A stretch of DNA of 64,000 bases from Erwinia psidii (GCF_003846135.1 NZ_RHHM01000002.1:124001-188000); one strand, 5' to 3'. Numbered from the stretch's first letter, positions 42,264-51,952 are shown. Notes: generated by a model from the letters alone, not told the origin. A program made the numbers and translations.

Positions 42264-43104
42264 TGACAGATTAACCGGCTACAACATGGGATATCTCGAC
42301 GAACAAAGCAAACGGATGATCCGTCGGGCGATCCTCAAGGCCGTCGCCATCCCCGGTTTTCAGGTGCCCTTTGCCGGCCGCGAAATGCCCATGCCTTATG
42401 GCTGGGGCACCGGTGGCATTCAGGTCACCGCCAGCCTGATTGGGCATGAGGATACGCTGAAGGTGATCGACCAGGGGGCGGATGATACCACCAACGCGGT
42501 TTCCATCCGCCAGTTCTTCCAGCGGGTGGCGAATGTCGCCACCACAACCCGCACCAGCGAAGCCAGTCTGATTCAGACCCGACACCGTATCCCCGAAACA
42601 CCGCTGCGCGCTGACCAGATTATGGTTTATCAGGTACCGATCCCTGAACCATTGCGCTTTATCGAACCACGTGAAACGGAAACGCGAAAAATGCACGCGC
42701 TGGAAGAATATGGCGTGATGCATGTGAAACTGTATGAAGATATCGCCCACTTCGGGCATATCGCCACCACTTACGCCTATCCGGTGCTGATCAATAACCG
42801 TTATGTGATGGACCCCTCGCCCATCCCCAAATTCGATAATCCGAAAATGAATATGGTGCCTGCATTGCAGTTATTTGGCGCCGGGCGGGAAAAAAGGATC
42901 TATGCCCTGCCGCCTTTCACCCCGGTGAAAAGCCTGGATTTTGAGGATTATCCTTTCGCCATACAGCAGTGGAATGAACCCTGTGCGCTCTGTGGCGCCG
43001 AAAACAGCTTTCTGGATGAGGTGGTGCTCGACGACCAGGGGAACCGCATGTTTGTCTGCTCCGACACGGACTATTGCCAGCAACAACAGGAGCAGAGAGG
43101 ATGA
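42256..43104 (+). CDS. phnJ: C-P lyase radical-SAM subunit PhnJ
   Basis: Radical-SAM enzyme that cleaves the C-P bond of ribose-phosphonate to give 5-phosphoribosyl-1,2-cyclic phosphate and an alkane. The PhnJ-specific cysteine arrangement C-x2-C-x21-C-x5-C is exact: Cys243, Cys246, Cys268 and catalytic Cys274 (E. coli 241, 244, 266, 272). The start is the ATG at 42256 (282 aa), collinear with E. coli (281), not the longer frame. Stop overlaps phnK as ATGA. Confidence 0.96.
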   Translation: MNDDRLTGYNMGYLDEQSKRMIRRAILKAVAIPGFQVPFAGREMPMPYGWGTGGIQVTASLIGHEDTLKVIDQGADDTTNAVSIRQFFQRVANVATTTRTSEASLIQTRHRIPETPLRADQIMVYQVPIPEPLRFIEPRETETRKMHALEEYGVMHVKLYEDIAHFGHIATTYAYPVLINNRYVMDPSPIPKFDNPKMNMVPALQLFGAGREKRIYALPPFTPVKSLDFEDYPFAIQQWNEPCALCGAENSFLDEVVLDDQGNRMFVCSDTDYCQQQQEQRG

Positions 43105-43889
43105 AAACAGTATCCCTACCGCAGCGTCCTCTGCTGCGCGTCAACAACCTGAGCCACCTTTACGCACCCGGCAAAGGGTTCAGCGACGTTGGTTTCGAAC
43201 TCTATCCCGGCGAAGTATTAGGCATCGTCGGCGAGTCCGGTTCAGGTAAAAGTACCTTACTCAATGCACTGTCCGGGCGTTTGCCACCGCAACAGGGCCA
43301 CATTACCTACATCGACCGCAATGATGCAGAGCTGGACGTCTACGGCATCAGCGAGAACCGTCGGCGGCAGTTACTGCGCCATGAATGGGGCGTCGTTTAT
43401 CAGCACGCGCTTGATGGCCTGCGTCCGCGCGTTTCCGCTGGCGGCAATATCGGGGAGCGGCTGATGGCCGTCGGACACCGTAATTACAGCCATATCCGCC
43501 AACAGGCAGAGCACTGGCTGGAGAGCGTTGAGATCCCTGCCGGGCGCCTTGATGACATCCCCCTCACCTTTTCCGGCGGTATGCAGCAACGCCTGCAAAT
43601 TGCCTGCAATCTGGTGACCTCGCCAAAATTGATCTTTATGGATGAGCCGACCAGCGGACTGGATGTCTCTGTCCAGGCTCGCCTGCTGGATTTGTTGCGC
43701 AATCTGGTGAGGGAAATGGGCCTGGCGGTGATTATTGTCACCCACGATCTTGGCGTGGCACGGCTGCTGACCCACCGACTGATGGTCATGCAGCGTGGGC
43801 GCATTGTGGAAAGCGGCCTGACTGATCGGGTACTTGACGATCCGCTTCATCCCTACACCCAGCTGCTGACAGCATCGGTCCTGATGTAG
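43101..43889 (+). CDS. phnK: C-P lyase ATPase PhnK
   Basis: ABC-type ATPase that binds the core complex (not a transporter). 262 aa from the ATG overlapping the phnJ stop. Walker [10 protein letters not shown], signature [11 protein letters not shown], Walker [13 protein letters not shown] and switch THDL are complete. In E. coli, PhnK docks on PhnJ and is needed for turnover. Confidence 0.95.
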   Translation: MKTVSLPQRPLLRVNNLSHLYAPGKGFSDVGFELYPGEVLGIVGESGSGKSTLLNALSGRLPPQQGHITYIDRNDAELDVYGISENRRRQLLRHEWGVVYQHALDGLRPRVSAGGNIGERLMAVGHRNYSHIRQQAEHWLESVEIPAGRLDDIPLTFSGGMQQRLQIACNLVTSPKLIFMDEPTSGLDVSVQARLLDLLRNLVREMGLAVIIVTHDLGVARLLTHRLMVMQRGRIVESGLTDRVLDDPLHPYTQLLTASVLM

Positions 43890-43918
43890 CCAGACAGTCA
43901 CTATACAGAGAGCAACCT

Positions 43919-44653
43919 ATGCATCATTCAACATCCCGAATACAGGTGGCGGTAGAACACCTGTCTAAAACTTTTGTTCTGCATAATCAGTTTGGCATCC
44001 GGCTGGCGGTGTTGTCGGATATCAATCTCCAGGTTGAAAAAGGCCAGTGTATGGCACTGCATGGAGAGTCCGGCTGCGGAAAATCCACCCTGTTGCGCAC
44101 GCTCTATGCCAATTATCAGGCGGATGCCGGCCATATCTGGATCAACCATCATCAACAGCCGACAGATATCGTCACCGCCAGCGCACGCACCATTTTTGCT
44201 ATCCGTCGCGAGACGCTGGGTTGGGTAAGCCAGTTTTTACGCGTCATTCCGCGTATCAGTACCTTAAATGTGGTGATCCAGCCGCTACTGGAACAGGGCG
44301 TGGAAAAAGCAGAATGTGAGGAAAGAGCAAAACGGCTACTGTCCCGGCTGCATATCCCGTCACGCCTGTGGTCCCTGGCACCCTCGACGTTTTCCGGCGG
44401 CGAGCAGCAGCGCATCAATATCGCGCGGGGCTTTATTGTCGATTACCCGGTTCTGCTCCTTGATGAACCGACCGCATCGCTGGACGATAAAAATCGTCAG
44501 ACCGTCGCAACGCTGATTGAAGAAGCCAAACAGCGCGGCAGCACCATTATCGGCATCTTCCACGACAGGGAAATCCGCGAACGCGTGGCAGATACCCTGT
44601 TTACCCTGCCGATTTGTGTGGCAGAACAGGAGAAAAGCCATGATTATCAATAA
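43919..44653 (+). CDS. phnL: C-P lyase ATPase PhnL
   Basis: Second ABC-type ATPase of the C-P lyase, 244 aa, proposed to bind together with PhnK. Walker [11 protein letters not shown]-loop [15 protein letters not shown], signature [13 protein letters not shown], Walker [13 protein letters not shown]. Overlaps the phnM start by 14 nt. Confidence 0.94.
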   Translation: MHHSTSRIQVAVEHLSKTFVLHNQFGIRLAVLSDINLQVEKGQCMALHGESGCGKSTLLRTLYANYQADAGHIWINHHQQPTDIVTASARTIFAIRRETLGWVSQFLRVIPRISTLNVVIQPLLEQGVEKAECEERAKRLLSRLHIPSRLWSLAPSTFSGGEQQRINIARGFIVDYPVLLLDEPTASLDDKNRQTVATLIEEAKQRGSTIIGIFHDREIRERVADTLFTLPICVAEQEKSHDYQ

Positions 44654-45776
44654 CGTTCATATGGTTCTGCAAGAGGAAGTTCTGTTTGGCTCACTCGAAA
44701 TAACCGACGGGATCATTCGCCATTGTTCTGCAACGACCAGCCGTCTACCGCAGGCGCTGGATGGTGAAGGTGGATGGCTGTTGCCGGGTCTGATTGAACT
44801 GCACACCGATAATCTGGATAAACATTTTACCCCACGCCCTGGTGTCAGCTGGCCGGCGGCTTCCGCCATGAAAAATCATGATGCGGCCATCATCAGCAGC
44901 GGTATCACCACCGTGCTGGATGCGGTCGCCATTGGCGATGTCCGGGCAGGCGGCGACCGCCTGGATAATGTACAAAAAATGATCGACGCCATCCGTTACA
45001 GCCAGCAACAACACCTGAACAGAGCCGAACACTTTCTGCATTTACGCTGCGAGTTACCTCATCCGACAACGCAGACTCTCTTCAGTCAGTTGAAAAAGAC
45101 GCCGGAATTACGCCTGGTTTCATTAATGGATCACTCTCCGGGCCAGAGGCAGTTTGTTTCAGCGGAAAAATATCGCACCTATTATCAGGGGAAATATCAC
45201 CTCAACGACGGCCAGATGGATGAGTTTACCCGGCAACAGCTTGCCTTTGCTGAACGCTGGTCACAGCCAAACCGCGAAGCGATCGCCGCGCAATGTCGCC
45301 AGTTGGGGCTGACCTTATCCAGCCACGATGACGCAACGGTCGCACACATTGACGACGCCTGTCGCTCAGGCGTGGTTATCGCCGAGTTCCCCACCACCCC
45401 GGAAGCCGCGCAATCGGCACAGCAACACGGACTGCAGGTGTTGATGGGCGCACCTAACGTGATCCGCGGCAAATCACACTCCGGCAATGTATCGGCCAGG
45501 GCACTGGCCCAGAGCGGGTTACTCACCATGCTTTCATCGGATTATTACCCCGGCAGCCTGCTGGATGCGGTGTTCAAACTTGCCGATGATGAAACCATCC
45601 CCTGTTCCCTGCCGCAGGCGGTCGCGATGGCGTCCCTGACACCCGCAGGTGCGCTGGGGCTTGACGATCGCGGCACCATTAATGAAGGAAAACGTGCCGA
45701 TCTGGTACTGGTACGGGAATGCAACGGCGAACCCCACATTCAGAGGGTGTGGAGCCGTGGCCGGAGGGTGTTTTGA
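44640..45776 (+). CDS. phnM: Alpha-D-ribose-1-methylphosphonate 5-triphosphate diphosphatase PhnM
   Basis: Amidohydrolase-fold enzyme that removes pyrophosphate from ribose-phosphonate triphosphate. 378 aa, the E. coli length. Metal-binding [10 protein letters not shown] near the start, HDDATVAH and the [13 protein letters not shown] region are present. The ATG at 44640 lies in the phnL 3' end; the stop is one base before phnN. Confidence 0.95.
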   Translation: MIINNVHMVLQEEVLFGSLEITDGIIRHCSATTSRLPQALDGEGGWLLPGLIELHTDNLDKHFTPRPGVSWPAASAMKNHDAAIISSGITTVLDAVAIGDVRAGGDRLDNVQKMIDAIRYSQQQHLNRAEHFLHLRCELPHPTTQTLFSQLKKTPELRLVSLMDHSPGQRQFVSAEKYRTYYQGKYHLNDGQMDEFTRQQLAFAERWSQPNREAIAAQCRQLGLTLSSHDDATVAHIDDACRSGVVIAEFPTTPEAAQSAQQHGLQVLMGAPNVIRGKSHSGNVSARALAQSGLLTMLSSDYYPGSLLDAVFKLADDETIPCSLPQAVAMASLTPAGALGLDDRGTINEGKRADLVLVRECNGEPHIQRVWSRGRRVF

Positions 45777-45777
45777 T

Positions 45778-46344
45778 ATGGCCAGACTGATCTACCTTAT
45801 CGGCGCGTCCGGCTGCGGCAAGGACAGTCTGCTCAGGGCGCTGCGCGTCTCGCCCGGCGTCAATATGCTGGTTGCCCATCGCTATATCACTCGCCCGGCA
45901 GCGCCGGGTGATGAAAACCATATCGCGCTCAGTGAGCGTGAGTTCAGGTTTCGTGACCACCACGGGTTATTTTGCTTATCCTGGCAGGCGCATCAGTTGC
46001 ATTATGGTCTGGGTATTGAAGTCGATGCGTGGTTGGCAAAAAACATTGACGTGGCGATAAACGGTTCACGCGCCTACTTATCGCAGGCCACCAAACGCTA
46101 TGGCGATCGCCTTCTTCCCGTTTGCCTGACCGTACCACAACCTGTCCTGCAACAACGGCTGATCGCCCGTGGCCGGGAAAATGAACAACAGATTGCCGAA
46201 CGCCTGCGCCGTATGCATGACTATCAGGAAACGGTGCCAGCGACCTGCCCGCGCCTGCACAATGCCGGGCCATTAGCGCAAACGGTGCGTGCTTTCTGGC
46301 AGCTCCTTGCGTCTGCTGAAACCTCCAGACTCGCCGGGAGCTGA
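45778..46344 (+). CDS. phnN: Ribose 1,5-bisphosphokinase PhnN
   Basis: Converts ribose 1,5-bisphosphate to PRPP. 188 aa, guanylate-kinase-like, with Walker A GASGCGKDS and a conserved HRYITRPAAPGDENHIAL segment. It starts one base after the phnM stop (TGATATG). A frame running far upstream inside phnM is not the real start. Confidence 0.94.
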   Translation: MARLIYLIGASGCGKDSLLRALRVSPGVNMLVAHRYITRPAAPGDENHIALSEREFRFRDHHGLFCLSWQAHQLHYGLGIEVDAWLAKNIDVAINGSRAYLSQATKRYGDRLLPVCLTVPQPVLQQRLIARGRENEQQIAERLRRMHDYQETVPATCPRLHNAGPLAQTVRAFWQLLASAETSRLAGS

Positions 46345-46348
46345 GATA

Positions 46349-47113
46349 ATGACCCATCCCGCAACATTTACCCTGACCTTTACCGGCACCGGTGGCGTTC
46401 GTGCCGCGCCACTCTTTGGCTGCCAGTGTCCCGCCTGCCAACAGGCCAGAGAGCAGGAAAGCTGCCAGCGTCGCCCTACCGGGGCGCTGATCCAATGTGA
46501 AAATGAACGGACGCTGGTGGACGCGGGCGGCGATAATTTATCTCAGCGTTATCAGCCAGGTGAATTGCAGCGTATTCTGCTCACCCATTACCACATGGAT
46601 CATGTTCACGGGCTGTTTCCCTTGCGTTGGGGAGTCGGGGATACCCTTCCCGTATTTTCGCCCCCCGACCCGGCAGGCTGTGATGATTTATATAAACACC
46701 CTGGTATGCTGGATTTCAGGTTTCTTGAACAGCCGTTTACGGTATATCAAATGGGGCAAATGAAGGTTACCCCCGTGCCGCTTACGCACTCAAGGCCAAC
46801 CTGGGGTTATCTGTTCGAATGGCGCGGCAGAAAAGTAGCTTATCTGACGGATACCAGCGGACTGCCTGCCGATACCCTGCATTTTTTGCAACAGCAGCAG
46901 GCCGCTGTCATCATTATTGACTGTACTTATCCGCCTGGAGCAAACCACAATCACAATGATATTGATGAGGTTGTCAGGCTGTATGATGCATTACGCCCGC
47001 AGCAAATGCTGTTGACCCACATCGATCATACCCTGGATGCCTGGCTGATGATGCACCCGCTGCCGGCAAACATCACCTTAGCTCAGGACAACCAGACCAT
47101 TTCGTTGGGATAG
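46349..47113 (+). CDS. phnP: Phosphoribosyl cyclic phosphodiesterase PhnP
   Basis: Opens the five-membered cyclic phosphate made by PhnJ to ribose 1,5-bisphosphate. 254 aa, metallo-beta-lactamase fold with THYHMDHVHG, THSRPTWGY, TDTSGLP and a late THIDH; the extra zinc-site cysteines (GCQCPACQQA) are typical of PhnP. Last gene of the phn run. phnO, normally between N and P in E. coli, is absent: the gap from phnN is four bases. Confidence 0.95.
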   Translation: MTHPATFTLTFTGTGGVRAAPLFGCQCPACQQAREQESCQRRPTGALIQCENERTLVDAGGDNLSQRYQPGELQRILLTHYHMDHVHGLFPLRWGVGDTLPVFSPPDPAGCDDLYKHPGMLDFRFLEQPFTVYQMGQMKVTPVPLTHSRPTWGYLFEWRGRKVAYLTDTSGLPADTLHFLQQQQAAVIIIDCTYPPGANHNHNDIDEVVRLYDALRPQQMLLTHIDHTLDAWLMMHPLPANITLAQDNQTISLG

Positions 47114-47537
47114 CGAAGCCTGATAGTGTCACACCCGCCGTTAAATAGCCTGTCTCAATCGGTATCATCCCCCGCTTCCCGCGCCGACTGGCAGCGGGAA
47201 GCGCCCAATTCCCTGTACAGCAGGTTGGTTCAGAAACAGAATGCGATGAAGCACAACTAAAACAGCGGCATCTTGACACAGGCTTAAGACACTGCCAGTC
47301 AACAGCACAGCGTTATCCGGTGGAGAATGACCCGTATTGATCGGCAAAAACGACTATTCCGGTTAGCTGTCGTTTCTGCGAATGATGGCAAATAAAAAAT
47401 GTTCGTAATGGCATTGTCAGAAAAAAAAGTGTCCGCATGTGCACACTCACGCCACTCAATGTCAAATCATAAAAATTATAAATGGGATTTACCTTGCATT
47501 ATTTCCGAAAAATGGCCAATGGATTATTCAATATAGT
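47114..47537. other. Intergenic gap after phnP, no gene seen
   Basis: 424 bp between convergent phnP and the LysR gene. The left half has balanced composition with weak frames; the right half is AT-rich. No clear terminator hairpin is visible. Confidence 0.4.
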
Positions 47538-48440
47538 TTATATTTTCCAACTTTTTTCAATAACTGACTTTTTCAGATAGTCATTCATCATCGCGATATA
47601 TCTGTTGCCAGATTTTATTTCTGGCCAGACAAAAAAATAACTGTCGCCTGTTCTGACGGCAGATCTTACGGGGCATATTAATGTCTTATTGTTAATTTCT
47701 CTCCTCACCATATTTACGTCGACAATGGCAATACCTAAACCCTGTACGGCCGCACTGATAGCGGCGTCAATGGTATTAAACTCATAGCCATTTTGTAGAT
47801 GATGTATCTTTTTACCCAGGGCACGTTCGCACCATAAAAACCAGTTACTTGCCTTGGACCTGGAATACAGAATATTATAGTGACCATTAGTTATATCTTC
47901 ATATTCAGATAAAACACCAGGTGCACAAACGGGGATCAGCCACTCACTCAGCAAACGCGTTGCCTTGCAATCCTGTGGGAAATTTCCGTTACCAAACTGA
48001 ATGGCACAGTCGTATATATTTTCATTAAAATCAACAACTTCACCATTAACACCATTACCATCGAGTCTAATCAGCCCCTGCCCTTCTTCGCTCTGAAATT
48101 TGTTAACCACCCCGATAAACCAGCGTAGTGAAAAAGTGGTGGGTGCTCTTATACGAAGCTTTTTTTTCTCACTAAAAAAATTACCACAGGCAGTATCCAG
48201 TGAATTAAATATCATCTGAATTTCTTTTGAAAAATACTCTCCCTCCTGAGTTAACTTTACTTTCGGCCCATTGCGTATAAATAATCTACAGTCCAAAAAA
48301 CCTTCGAGTGTATTTATGTGTTTACTGATTGCACTTTGCGTAATTGATAATTCATTCGCAGCTTTAGTGAACGATTGATGACGAGACGCCGCCTCAAAAG
48401 CTTTCAATGCATATAATGGTGGATCTCTCATTGTTTCCAT
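47538..48440 (-). CDS. LysR-family regulator at the end of the phosphonate cluster
   Basis: A 300-aa LysR protein: N-terminal winged HTH (PLYALKAFEAASRHQSFTKAANELSITQSAISKHI) and the type-2 periplasmic-binding effector domain. It starts at 48440 with AGGGG upstream. Convergent with phnP and with no divergent partner, so its target is not obvious. The phosphonate operon, which lacks phnF, is the best guess; LysR proteins do regulate some phosphonate genes. The sequence is AT-richer than the phn genes. Confidence 0.85.
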   Translation of the reverse strand: METMRDPPLYALKAFEAASRHQSFTKAANELSITQSAISKHINTLEGFLDCRLFIRNGPKVKLTQEGEYFSKEIQMIFNSLDTACGNFFSEKKKLRIRAPTTFSLRWFIGVVNKFQSEEGQGLIRLDGNGVNGEVVDFNENIYDCAIQFGNGNFPQDCKATRLLSEWLIPVCAPGVLSEYEDITNGHYNILYSRSKASNWFLWCERALGKKIHHLQNGYEFNTIDAAISAAVQGLGIAIVDVNMVRREINNKTLICPVRSAVRTGDSYFFVWPEIKSGNRYIAMMNDYLKKSVIEKSWKI

Positions 48441-49114
48441 AAATTAATACCCCTGGGAAATTAAAATTATCTTTTATATATGTAATAATTTCCATAATGA
48501 GAAAAAAACAATCCATAAGATTCATCCCAAAAACATTAAATAACATTAAGTTAAAGGGCATAAAAAATACAGATATAATTGCAAAGTTTGACCTGAAACA
48601 TAATTTTCAGCAATATTTTCTGTGCCAATGTTCATTAAAGTTTATAGAAATAAGTAATGATGAAATGGTTAAAGACCACTCAGACGGCCCGGTGGAAAAC
48701 AGGCACGGTTACCGCTTTCATCGTTTCACAGATTGTGGCGGATAATATACATCCACGGCTGATCTGGCGCATTTCGTCCCGTGGGAACAGCGCCACCTGG
48801 CCTTCACGCAGGTCGCACTCACCTGAGCGGCCTACCCCGCGGTTGATCATCGCATGGTACTGATTGTTCGTTTCGGACCGCCTGTCAGACCAGCGCAGCC
48901 TCTCAACGTTCAGCACTGCCCGCCCGCGTGTGTCGCTATCAGCTCCGCTTTAATCATCCACCGGATTTGCCCTCGCGTGATACTGCTCAGCCTTTTCCCG
49001 GAAAACGCCAGGCGGTGAGACTTAAACGCCGCAAAAAGAGATAAAAACCGGCGATACGGACCCGGAGGATGATGCCACGTCAGAAATATCGGCCTGTGAA
49101 CAGATTCAGGGGCG
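48441..49114. other. Decayed accessory DNA
   Basis: No intact gene. A minus-strand frame (48680-48916) and a plus-strand stretch near 49030 read like protein remnants (for example DTDPEDDATSEISACEQIQGR) but stop soon and match nothing I can name. Confidence 0.4.
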
Positions 49115-49238
49115 TCTCCCTCCTGAAGGTGAGTATCAGCTTGCCAGCACCGGACAGTCGCCCGGCGTTGGCAATATCTCCCTCCTGAAGGTCAGTATCA
49201 GCTTGCCAGCACCGGACAGTCGCCCGGCGTTGGCAATA
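49115..49238. repeat. Tandem duplication, two copies of 62 bp
   Basis: Two adjacent 62-bp copies (49115-49176 and 49177-49238) differing at one base (GGTGAGT versus GGTCAGT). As 62 is not a multiple of three, it shifts the reading frame of whatever was encoded there. Confidence 0.93.
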
Positions 49239-49514
49239 TGGCGCTCAGTGCTTTTGCCGGTGGCGAAAAACGGATGTGAGGAGAAACAGGAGTTTGAACA
49301 ACGTGAAACAGGAAAGTGCCGCGGCTGCGGCAACCGGAACAGGTGGTCTGGCACCCTGTGACCGGCGCTGCTCCCCACTTTAACCACGTCAAAAAAGCGT
49401 CAGGACGTCACTTTTAATAATCCCCTGCATTATCTTAAACAGGGTGACATTATCACTTAGTGATTATTCCTGAGTGGATATAATACCTGCCCTTAAGGAC
49501 AGCTGGAGGCAACG

Positions 49515-50064
49515 GTGGGATTTTTTGCAAGAATGGGACAGGTGGACATGGCCATCACCCGGTTTTATATCTGGCGAAAAATGTGGATCTGGAGCGTGAT
49601 ATCGCTGCCGATGCTGTTCGTGCTGGGCTGGATAGTGTGGGTGATGTTCTGGGTGCCACCGATGAGGGGGTGACGCTGATTATTCACAGTAAGATTGACC
49701 GGCCAATAAGAGGGTTCAGCGTGAACGGTATGGCGGGGGGAATTCCAGTGCATATAACCCCGACAATAAGTATGCAAATGAAAGCGGAGGAGCCACAACC
49801 TGTTGTGGCAGTATCAGGGGAAAAACAACCGAGGTTATCTGGACCGTTGACTATACAAGAGCGCAGTACAATGCCGGGTTACGCACAGAGATTCATAAGG
49901 TCATCATGCCGCTGCCAGAGCGCAGGCGGGGCGAGAATGACCTGCACGTTCATTTTTTACCGGGAGATAAGGTGCTGCTGGGCTGGAGCGACAACGCGTT
50001 CTCGCCCTACGATCCGCGCAGTCCGAAGTATACTCCGCCACAAAAGCACACAGAGGATAAGTGA
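49515..50064 (+). pseudogene. DUF3304-like membrane protein gene, two frameshifts at G-runs
   Basis: A GTG at 49515 with GGAGG six bases upstream opens a frame with a transmembrane segment (VISLPMLFVLGWIVWVMF) that stops at 49673. The family core continues in a second frame (VTLIIHSKIDRPIRGFSVNG) and then a third (GGATTCCGSI, RGENDLHVHFLPGDKVLLG) to 50064. The two shifts, each a one-base loss, coincide with a G5 (49666-49670) and a G6 tract (49735-49740). Restored, it would be about 183 aa. The core matches the DUF3304 family, often found near type VI secretion effectors. Mutation, phase variation or sequencing error are all possible. Confidence 0.7.
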
Positions 50065-50066
50065 CC

Positions 50067-50379
50067 ATGGAAATGGATTTGGATGCCATAATCCCGTTGC
50101 CCGGTGAGTTCGCAGCATGCCGCACGCTGACCACACAGGGATGGCCTGGATTTTTACCCTTACCGGCATCAAATCCTGTGGGTCGCGTTAAATACCCTCA
50201 CGAGATACCAGAACGGGCAGCCGCTCTGGGAATTTTATTCTGACCTGTTTCTGTTATGGTCAGCCATAAAATCTTTTTTAACCATCGGTATATTTGAGCC
50301 AGGCGAAGCGGTGTTGTATCGCTCAATAAAGCGGACGGTTGCCGTTCACCAGAATATGCCTCACGGTGAAAATCAGTAA
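50067..50379 (+). pseudogene. Unrecognised gene remnant with a frameshift
   Basis: Starts 3 bp after the DUF3304-like gene with an ATG (MEMDLDAIIPLPGEF), then the open reading continues in the next frame as about 75 codons (FYPYRHQILWVALNTL, WEFYSDLFLLWSAIKSFL, FEPGEAVLYRSIKRTVAV) to a double stop at 50377. It has the look of a small membrane-associated protein encoded with the DUF3304-like one. No family named. Confidence 0.45.
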
Positions 50380-50593
50380 TAAACACGGCACCTTGCATCA
50401 CCATGGCAATTATTCTGTATCATTACCCGGCATCGCCAACAGATAAAACAGCGAAATATCCGTGTCATATCGACAGCCACTGAATTCTATATTATGTCAT
50501 CAGCATTGCTGATCTTATTAATAATAAAAATGCAATCGCTGTTGATACTCACTGTCGCGTAATAAAGGAGGCGGATTTTTCCCCCTTACAGGG
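50380..50593. other. AT-rich gap before sqr, nothing recognised
   Basis: Non-coding; no terminator hairpin with a T-run was found for the sqr gene. Confidence 0.35.
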
Positions 50594-51817
50594 TTATTTA
50601 CTTTTAGCAAACCACTCTATACCCCGCAGCATACCGGACCAGTAAAAACGCGGTAAAAACCAGACTTTCAGCCACCAGGCAAACCGGCTGGGTTGTTGCA
50701 AATTAAAAGGGAAAGTAGGTAACAGGGTGTTGTCATAGCCAAACTCCGCCAGCACCACTTTCCCTCTTTCCACTGTCAGCGGGCAGGATCCGTAACCATC
50801 ATAATGAGTGTGCGCCGTTTTTCCCCGCAGCATCGCATGCAGGTTTTCCGCAACAACCACGATCTGCTTGCGGGCGGCTGCGGCCGTTTTTGCATTGGGT
50901 GCGGAACAACAATCACCCAGAGAAAATATCGTCGGCCAGCGCGGATGTTGCAGGGTAAAACGGTTTACATCACACCAGCCACCGACATCCCCCAGCCCGC
51001 TGTCGGCAATAAAGGTGGGCGGTGTCTGAGGAGGCACCACATGCAGCATATCGAAGGGTTTTGTCACTTCTGACGTTTTGTTATCCGGCGTGGTGACGGC
51101 GAATGTTGCCAGCCTATTCTCACCGTCAACCCGAATCAGGTTATGCGCATAACGGATGTGCGCCCGGTATTTTTCCAGATAATGTTTGAGTACCGGAACG
51201 AATTCCGCAACGCCAAACACCGCCTGGCCCGCCAGGCAGAATTCCGTGTCGATATCGTCGAGACATTGCTGCTTTAACCAGTAATCAGCGGAAAGATACA
51301 GTGCTTTTTGCGGTGCTCCGGCACATTTAACCGGCATGGCAGGTTGCGTGAAGATGGCCTTTCCCTGTCGCAGTCCCTGCACCAGTTTCCAGGTATAGCT
51401 GGCCAGTTCAAAACGGTAATTTGAGGTGACACCATTGCGTCCCAGGGTTTCTTCCAGACCCGCTATTTTATCCCAACGGAGAGTTAGCCCACAGGCGATA
51501 ATAAGATAATCATAGGGGATTTTTTCACCGCCCGCGGTCATGACATATTTTTCCTCAGGATTAATGAGGACTACGCTGTCTTTAATCCATACTGTATTTT
51601 TTGGTATGACATCCTGCATCGCGCGATATGTCTTTCTGATATCAAAAAGCCCTCCGCCAACCAGCGTCCAGGCGGGCTGATAATAATGTTTATCCTGCGG
51701 TTCGATCAGCGTAACAGCGAGTTTTTTCACTCTTTTTTTTATGCTGGCGATAAGACCTGTCCCTGCGCTGCCTCCACCAATGACGACCAGCCGTTGCGAT
51801 GATAAATGACTTTCCAT
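50594..51817 (-). CDS. sqr: Sulfide:quinone oxidoreductase (SQR-type flavoprotein)
   Basis: A 407-aa FAD-dependent protein oxidising sulfide to persulfide/polysulfide and passing electrons to quinone. FAD-binding VVIGGGSAGTGLIASI at the start, YQPAWTLVGGG, the active-site cysteine region PVKCAGAPQKALY, and the second GD motif with FSLGDCCSAPNAKTAAAARKQ, matching the type-I/II SQR family found with persulfide dioxygenases. C-terminal hydrophobic/aromatic tail (WWLKVWFLPRFYWSGML) would attach it to the membrane. Start at 51817 follows AGGGGAG; an ATG six codons upstream is less good. Divergent from the exporter and Blh genes. Confidence 0.88.
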   Translation of the reverse strand: MESHLSSQRLVVIGGGSAGTGLIASIKKRVKKLAVTLIEPQDKHYYQPAWTLVGGGLFDIRKTYRAMQDVIPKNTVWIKDSVVLINPEEKYVMTAGGEKIPYDYLIIACGLTLRWDKIAGLEETLGRNGVTSNYRFELASYTWKLVQGLRQGKAIFTQPAMPVKCAGAPQKALYLSADYWLKQQCLDDIDTEFCLAGQAVFGVAEFVPVLKHYLEKYRAHIRYAHNLIRVDGENRLATFAVTTPDNKTSEVTKPFDMLHVVPPQTPPTFIADSGLGDVGGWCDVNRFTLQHPRWPTIFSLGDCCSAPNAKTAAAARKQIVVVAENLHAMLRGKTAHTHYDGYGSCPLTVERGKVVLAEFGYDNTLLPTFPFNLQQPSRFAWWLKVWFLPRFYWSGMLRGIEWFAKSK

Positions 51818-51917
51818 ATTTTTACTCCCCTGCATTTTTATAAAGAATAGAACACCAGAGAATATGAAGAAAGGAAAAATCTATACCTTAAAGTTATAAA
51901 AAATAATCTTTATAATA

Positions 51918-51940
51918 TTTTGCTATATGTAATAGCAAAA
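51918..51940. promoter_or_regulatory. Palindromic operator in the sqr / tauE-blh promoter region
   Basis: A perfect inverted repeat TTTTGCTAT-N5-ATAGCAAAA. It lies 12 bp upstream of a -35 TTGACA for the exporter gene. On the other strand it overlaps TTGCTA, a plausible -35 of sqr, 17 bp before TTATAA. It is therefore a good site for one repressor controlling both directions, such as a BigR/SqrR-type ArsR regulator. No such gene is in the window. Confidence 0.75.
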
Positions 51941-51952
51941 AGGAATATACGA

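Noticed and set aside
42271-42759. Open frame opposite phnJ (minus strand)
   Set aside because: Shadow of the phnJ codon pattern; phnJ itself is a clear match.
48680-48916. 78-codon minus-strand frame with ETNNQYHAMI, resembling a type VI lipase effector end
   Set aside because: Too short and too weak a resemblance to name; reported only as a remnant.
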